A stretch of 64,000 nucleotides of DNA, taken from Taeniopygia guttata (lineage: Eukaryota > Chordata > Aves > Passeriformes > Estrildidae). The notes below the pieces were generated by a model. That model did no database searches. It had not been told where the DNA came from and saw nothing but the letters and a program-made list of their open reading frames with translations. Of this stretch, positions 61,101 through 64,000 are shown one piece after another. The position numbers and the translations under genes were made by a program. The stretch is from contig NC_133027.1 of NCBI RefSeq assembly GCF_048771995.1, forward strand, positions 6,196,001-6,260,000, written 5' to 3'. Positions within the stretch are counted from its first letter, which is position 1. Every line of letters begins with the position of its first letter.

Positions 61101-61667
61101 CTGCTTGATTCAAACTGTCCGGGGTGAAGGGTTTATGTCTCTGTACAAAGGCTTTATACCAACCTGGATGCGAATGGTAGGTGCTTTTTAACTCTCTTTA
61201 CAAGAACAATTAGCATTAAAAAATGTGTGGAATGTGGATGCAGCCCTAACCCTATGTAATATTACAATTTTTGTATGGAAGACATAATCATAGAATTGTA
61301 GAATGGTTTGGGTTCAAGAGACTTTAAAGATCATCTCATTCCAAACCATCTGCCATGGGCAGGGACACCTTCCACTTCCTCAGAGCCCGGTCCAACCTGG
61401 CCTTCAACACTTCCAGGGATGGGGAATTCTCAGCCTCTCTGAGCAGACAGAGGCTTGGAAACCTCTCTGGTAACTAGAGCAATATGAGACCGAACTTAAG
61501 AATATGATTTTTAAGAAGAGACAGTTTCATCTAATGGGCTTATTTATTAGGTTACTTTTGTTTTAAGCCTCTAACTTCAGTGTTTGCTTTCACAGGCACC
61601 TTGGTCACTGGTATTCTGGCTTGCATATGAACAAATCAGAAGGTTGTGTGGAGTTACTTCTTTTTAA
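55025..61667 (+). CDS. SLC25A27: SLC25A27 / UCP4, mitochondrial carrier (9 coding exons, complete)
   Basis: Inner-mitochondrial-membrane carrier of the SLC25 family, known as uncoupling protein 4, mainly neuronal in mammals and linked to proton leak and redox control. The nine exons give 323 codons including TAA, 322 residues versus about 323 in human. Phases agree at every junction. All three tripartite-repeat signatures are intact: PLDLTK (P38), PTDLVK (P146) and PADVVK (P247). Other family hallmarks are RWPRASKF near the N-terminus, [40 protein letters not shown], and [11 protein letters not shown]. Introns are short (0.3-1.5 kb), so the gene spans 6.6 kb. Start chosen by homology; its context is weak (T at -3) and two ATGs lie just upstream. 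The exon 4 donor is non-consensus after GT. Confidence 0.97.
55128..56626 (+). other. SLC25A27 intron 1
   Basis: A 1.5 kb intron. The last about 200 bp before exon 2 is GC-rich, continuous with the GC-rich exon. No repeat or second gene recognised; opposite-strand open frames overlap exon 2 and are shadows. Confidence 0.6.
56627..56818 (+). CDS. SLC25A27: SLC25A27 exon 2 (residues 35-98)
   Basis: Acceptor CCCTCAG|TGACA, donor ATAG|GTAAAT, phase 1 in and out. Encodes the first carrier signature [20 protein letters not shown], then [20 protein letters not shown] and [13 protein letters not shown]. Markedly GC-rich compared with the other exons. Confidence 0.96.
57621..57705 (+). CDS. SLC25A27: SLC25A27 exon 3 (residues 99-126)
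   Basis: Acceptor TCCACAG|TATAC and donor CTCTG|GTAATG, phase 1 in and 2 out. Encodes [20 protein letters not shown] then AEGESFPL. Confidence 0.95.
57933..57996 (+). repeat. 64-bp direct repeat, copy 1 (SLC25A27 intron 3)
   Basis: Runs from TTGATTTTGATACTGCTATT through GAAATGCAACTTTAGAATTA to ATCACTT. It is nearly identical to 60161-60225 in intron 6 of the same gene. Not part of any exon and not recognised as a named repeat. Confidence 0.85.
58386..58508 (+). CDS. SLC25A27: SLC25A27 exon 4 (residues 127-167)
   Basis: Acceptor TTTGGCAG|GAAAG, phase 2 in and out. Encodes [20 protein letters not shown], the second signature PTDLVK and [15 protein letters not shown]. The donor is TTACG|GTTGGT, weak at +3 and +4, but only this site restores codon Arg with exon 5. 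Confidence 0.94.
59215..59327 (+). CDS. SLC25A27: SLC25A27 exon 5 (residues 168-205)
   Basis: Acceptor ATTTCAG|GTTCC, donor GGAG|GTAAGT, phase 2 in and 1 out. Encodes [20 protein letters not shown] then [17 protein letters not shown], the second matrix loop and the fourth helix. Confidence 0.96.
59981..60065 (+). CDS. SLC25A27: SLC25A27 exon 6 (residues 206-233)
   Basis: Acceptor TTTTTACAG|ATCTG and donor AGCAG|GTGCTG, phase 1 in and 2 out. Encodes [20 protein letters not shown] then NSVTHSVS. Confidence 0.95.
60161..60225 (+). repeat. 64-bp direct repeat, copy 2 (SLC25A27 intron 6)
   Basis: The second copy of the 57933-57996 sequence. It differs by one extra T in the T-run and two or three substitutions near the end (TTAAAGAATATC versus TTAGAGAACATC). 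Flanks on both sides are unrelated to those of copy 1. Confidence 0.85.
60657..60749 (+). CDS. SLC25A27: SLC25A27 exon 7 (residues 234-264)
   Basis: Acceptor TTGGCAG|TGCCT and donor GGAAG|GTATGG, phase 2 in and out. Encodes [20 protein letters not shown] and [11 protein letters not shown], holding the third carrier signature. Easily missed because the frame is closed soon after the donor. Confidence 0.95.
61074..61176 (+). CDS. SLC25A27: SLC25A27 exon 8 (residues 265-299)
   Basis: Acceptor TTGCTAG|AGGTC and donor CGAATG|GTAGGT, phase 2 in and 0 out. Encodes [20 protein letters not shown] then [15 protein letters not shown], the third matrix helix and the lead into helix 6. Confidence 0.95.
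61283..61453 (-). mobile_element. CR1 LINE 3' end in SLC25A27 intron 8
   Basis: Antisense on plus: CATAATCATAGAATTGTAGA, CTGCCATGGGCAGGGACACC, GGTCCAACCTGGCCTTCAAC, and ACTTCCAGGGATGGGGAATT. It fills about 40 percent of the 419-bp intron, 107 bp after the exon 8 donor. Confidence 0.92.
61596..61667 (+). CDS. SLC25A27: SLC25A27 exon 9 (residues 300-322 and stop)
   Basis: Acceptor TTTCACAG|GCACC. Encodes [20 protein letters not shown] then TSF and TAA. This is the sixth helix and the short C-terminus typical of UCP4. Confidence 0.94.
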   Translation, partial: APWSLVFWLAYEQIRRLCGVTSF

Positions 61668-62860
61668 AACCTTCAATATTCGCAGAGAAGAGTAAAAAAG
61701 CTGAATTCTCATTCCACAGGGTAAAAAGATCATATGTATAGCTTTTTGCTCCAAAACCAGCCCTTACTGGTTGGGAACATCCACGACTTAAGGATACTAT
61801 TTGATTGTCATACTGCTACATGAAATTTATATTATCCACAGGATAAAATTGTTACAACACTTCAGCTAGCAGCCAGCATCAGCTTTCTGAACCAGCAAAC
61901 AGGAATAAAAAAAATTCTACCAAGCAAATAGAACATAATACTGTCTGTTTGTTTGATAATGGAGATGGTTTCTATTGTTAAAAACAAGCAATGCACTGAA
62001 CAAGTTCTGTGGCTAAGCATCTATAAAATTATTTGTGAATTTTTGTTGTTAATTGCATTTGCACACAGATCAAGAACTACCTCTTGTTAGTTTGATGTGT
62101 CAGCAAACCAAGCCTGTAGTGCTAGGTATTAAAAAAGAGAAAAGCAGTTTACCTGATTCCAAATCTGCTTTGCACAAAAACTGGAAGGGTTTGTGTTCCT
62201 CTTACTTCTCAGAGACTGCCTGACCTCTCCACTCAACTCTTTGAGTAGGATCATGATTGAAATGCAGTCCTGCACACAGAAAATCAAAAACCTAGTTTGC
62301 TCTGCAACGCTCAAAGGTCTCAGGATGCTCCATAGGACCCAGCTGAACTACTTGTCCTGTGACAATCTGGGTGCTGATGTGGCAGACTGGGTCATTTTCC
62401 ATGGAAATGTGCACTCTGCCCACTTTAAGTCTCGATGGAAATACAGCATTCTCTTCAATAATGCAAAACATTTGAACAGGAGTAATTTATTTATTTTTAA
62501 ACCTAAAGCCTTCCAGATTTCATGGAGAAGAGTAGTGCTGTTTGTCACTAGGCTGACCTTTGGCAATCAAGAGTCAAAAATGCAGTATTAAAAGCAGCCA
62601 TGAGTTGCTAAAACAAAGCTGGCTTTGATTTAGTAATATATAGTAATTGAATTAATGTAGAAAACTTGGCTCTTTGAATAAATTCACAGGATTTCTTCTA
62701 GTCTTTGCAACCAGTGTCTCCAATGTGCCATTTTTTCACACAGATTGAGTGTCTTCTTGGCTTGCTCTTGTACTTTCTCATTATATTGTAATTCAGTTGT
62801 GGCTGTATGCATTTGGGGGTGTACTTCCAGCTTGGAAAATGTTCATCTCACCATTACTAG
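61668..62860 (+). other. SLC25A27 3' UTR and downstream flank; no further gene recognised
   Basis: AT-rich sequence after the stop codon. It contains one poly(A) hexamer (61904) and a 132-codon open frame (62193-62591) that resembles nothing I know. The next conserved genes of this block in mammals (TDRD6, PLA2G7) are not seen before position 64000. Confidence 0.5.
61904..61909 (+). terminator. Candidate SLC25A27 poly(A) signal
   Basis: AATAAA about 240 bp past the stop codon, in the plus orientation. It is the first canonical hexamer after the coding region; longer 3' UTRs remain possible. Confidence 0.45.
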
Positions 62861-62861
62861 G

Positions 62862-63095
62862 GAGTCACAGAACCACAGAATGGGGCAGATTGGAAGGGAG
62901 CACAGTGGCTCATCTGGTCCCTCCTCTCTGCTCAAGCAGGGTCAACCCAGAGCACAGGATTGTGTCCAGACAGTTCTGGAATATCCCCAGTGAGGGAAAC
63001 TCCACAGCTTCTCTGGACAATCCATTCCAGGTCTCAGTCACTGCACAGTAAAGTTCTTCTTCATATTCAGGTAGACTCTCCTGTGCATCAGTCCC
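62862..63095 (-). mobile_element. CR1 LINE 3' fragment (diverged)
   Basis: Antisense on plus: GAGTCACAGAACCACAGAAT, TTGGAAGGGAGCACAGTGGC, TCTGCTCAAGCAGGGTCAAC, and CCACAGCTTCTCTGGACAAT then CCATTCCAGG. Older type, similar to the copy at 916-1350. Confidence 0.8.
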
Positions 63096-63320
63096 AAGGT
63101 TTTGTTCAGAAATCCTGGTATTTTTCTAGCTGTCACCCTGAGAAACAAATCCAAGTTCTTTCTGTCCTGTACTCCAGCACCAGCAATGACAAACCAGCAA
63201 AGCTGCTGCTTCACTTCCATCCCAAGCACTCCCACCTGCCGTCCTGTTACCCTGATAACCAGGTGATGGATGCACAGCTTTAACCTTTCTCGTGAGACAG
63301 AATAAGTACTTTTATTATAC

Positions 63321-63740
63321 ACTCATAGAACAGTTTGGGTTGGAAGGGACCTCTAAGATCAGTTCCAACCCCCTGCCATGGGCAGGGACACTTTCCACTG
63401 TCCCAGGTTGCTCCAAGTTCCATCCAGCCTGGCCTTGGACACTTCCAGGGATTAGGAATCCACAGTTTCTCTGGGTAACCTGTTGCTGTGTCTCACCACC
63501 CCCACAGTAAAGAATTTCTTCCTGACAGCCAATCTAATCTTTCAGTTTGAAGCCATTCCCCCTTATCCTGTCACTGCAGGCCCTTGTAAAAAGTCCCTCT
63601 CCATCTTTCCTGCTGGCTCTCTTCAGGTACTGGAATGCCACAATTAGGTCCCTTGAAGCTTCTCTTCTCCAGGCTGAGCAATCCCAACTCTCTCAGCCTT
63701 TCCATGAAGGACATTTGCTTGACCTCTCTGATCATCATAA
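63321..63740 (-). mobile_element. CR1 LINE 3' end (longest copy)
   Basis: Antisense on plus: ACTCATAGAACAGTTTGGGT, CCCCCTGCCATGGGCAGGGA, CCCACAGTAAAGAATTTCTT, and AAGCCATTCCCCCTTATCCT. It continues through TTGTAAAAAGTCCCTCTCCA to TTCTCTTCTCCAGGCTGAGC and CAACTCTCTCAGCCTTTCC. About 420 bp reaching into the ORF2 end. Confidence 0.95.
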
Positions 63741-64000
63741 CCAGTATATTAATTGTAAGCAGTGTATAAAACCACTTTTAGCCTGCATTTATGAAAGTTT
63801 CCATGAGCTACTTTTATGGGCACACAGCTTGGGAAAAATCACTGAAACTCTTAAGTTTTGTTAGAATAGCTTTGATATGCTTCAATTAATAAAGCCTGAA
63901 AGAAGAGAGGTCTATTTGTGAAACTGGATACAAGGAGTGCACAGTTTATGGACCACAAGGACATTCTGACAGACAAAAAAGAGACTAACAAAGACTCAGT

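Noticed and set aside
62193-62591. 132-codon plus open frame downstream of SLC25A27
   Set aside because: Not similar to TDRD6 or any family I know; no supporting signals.

Overview
The window looks like nuclear DNA from a bird, possibly a passerine. It carries many CR1 LINE fragments with the typical avian 3' tail, about 14 recognisable pieces on both strands. It also has one well-bounded solo LTR and a second LTR-like block, no Alu/B-type SINEs, and a conserved vertebrate gene trio with short introns. No tRNA, rRNA, CRISPR array or bacterial-style gene was seen.

The gene order is RCAN2 (minus), CYP39A1 (minus), SLC25A27 (plus). This matches the known amniote block on human 6p12. The three genes are neighbours, not a pathway: a calcineurin regulator, an ER oxysterol 7-alpha-hydroxylase and a mitochondrial carrier (UCP4).

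1-14,150: the 5' part of RCAN2 on the minus strand. A CpG-island promoter with a non-coding first exon (donor at 13,816/13,815) is followed by a 7.5 kb intron and the first coding exon (6,075-6,301). The rest of the gene lies beyond position 1. A purine-rich degenerate repeat (14,360-14,632) sits just upstream of the promoter.

14,650-27,880: gene-poor intergenic DNA. It holds CR1 pieces, two old palindromic MITE-like fossils, a MIR-like fragment and a six-copy 33-bp minisatellite.

27,883-49,619: CYP39A1 on the minus strand, complete. All twelve coding exons were placed. The reading frame closes across every junction and gives 466 residues with signal anchor, ExxR, FxPxRW and the heme-cysteine loop.

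49,620-55,024: head-to-head intergenic region between CYP39A1 and SLC25A27. It contains the CYP39A1 CpG promoter, an LTR-like block directly behind it, a compound CR1, and a 569-bp solo LTR with a perfect 6-bp target duplication.

55,025-61,667: SLC25A27 (UCP4) on the plus strand, complete. Nine coding exons give 322 residues with all three mitochondrial-carrier signatures. The start codon sits in a cluster of upstream ATGs.

61,668-64,000: 3' flank with CR1 copies and no recognised gene. No wholly new system was found. The most interesting signals are regulatory or structural: the LTR-like block at the CYP39A1 promoter, the uORF cluster at SLC25A27, and a 64-bp direct repeat shared by two SLC25A27 introns.
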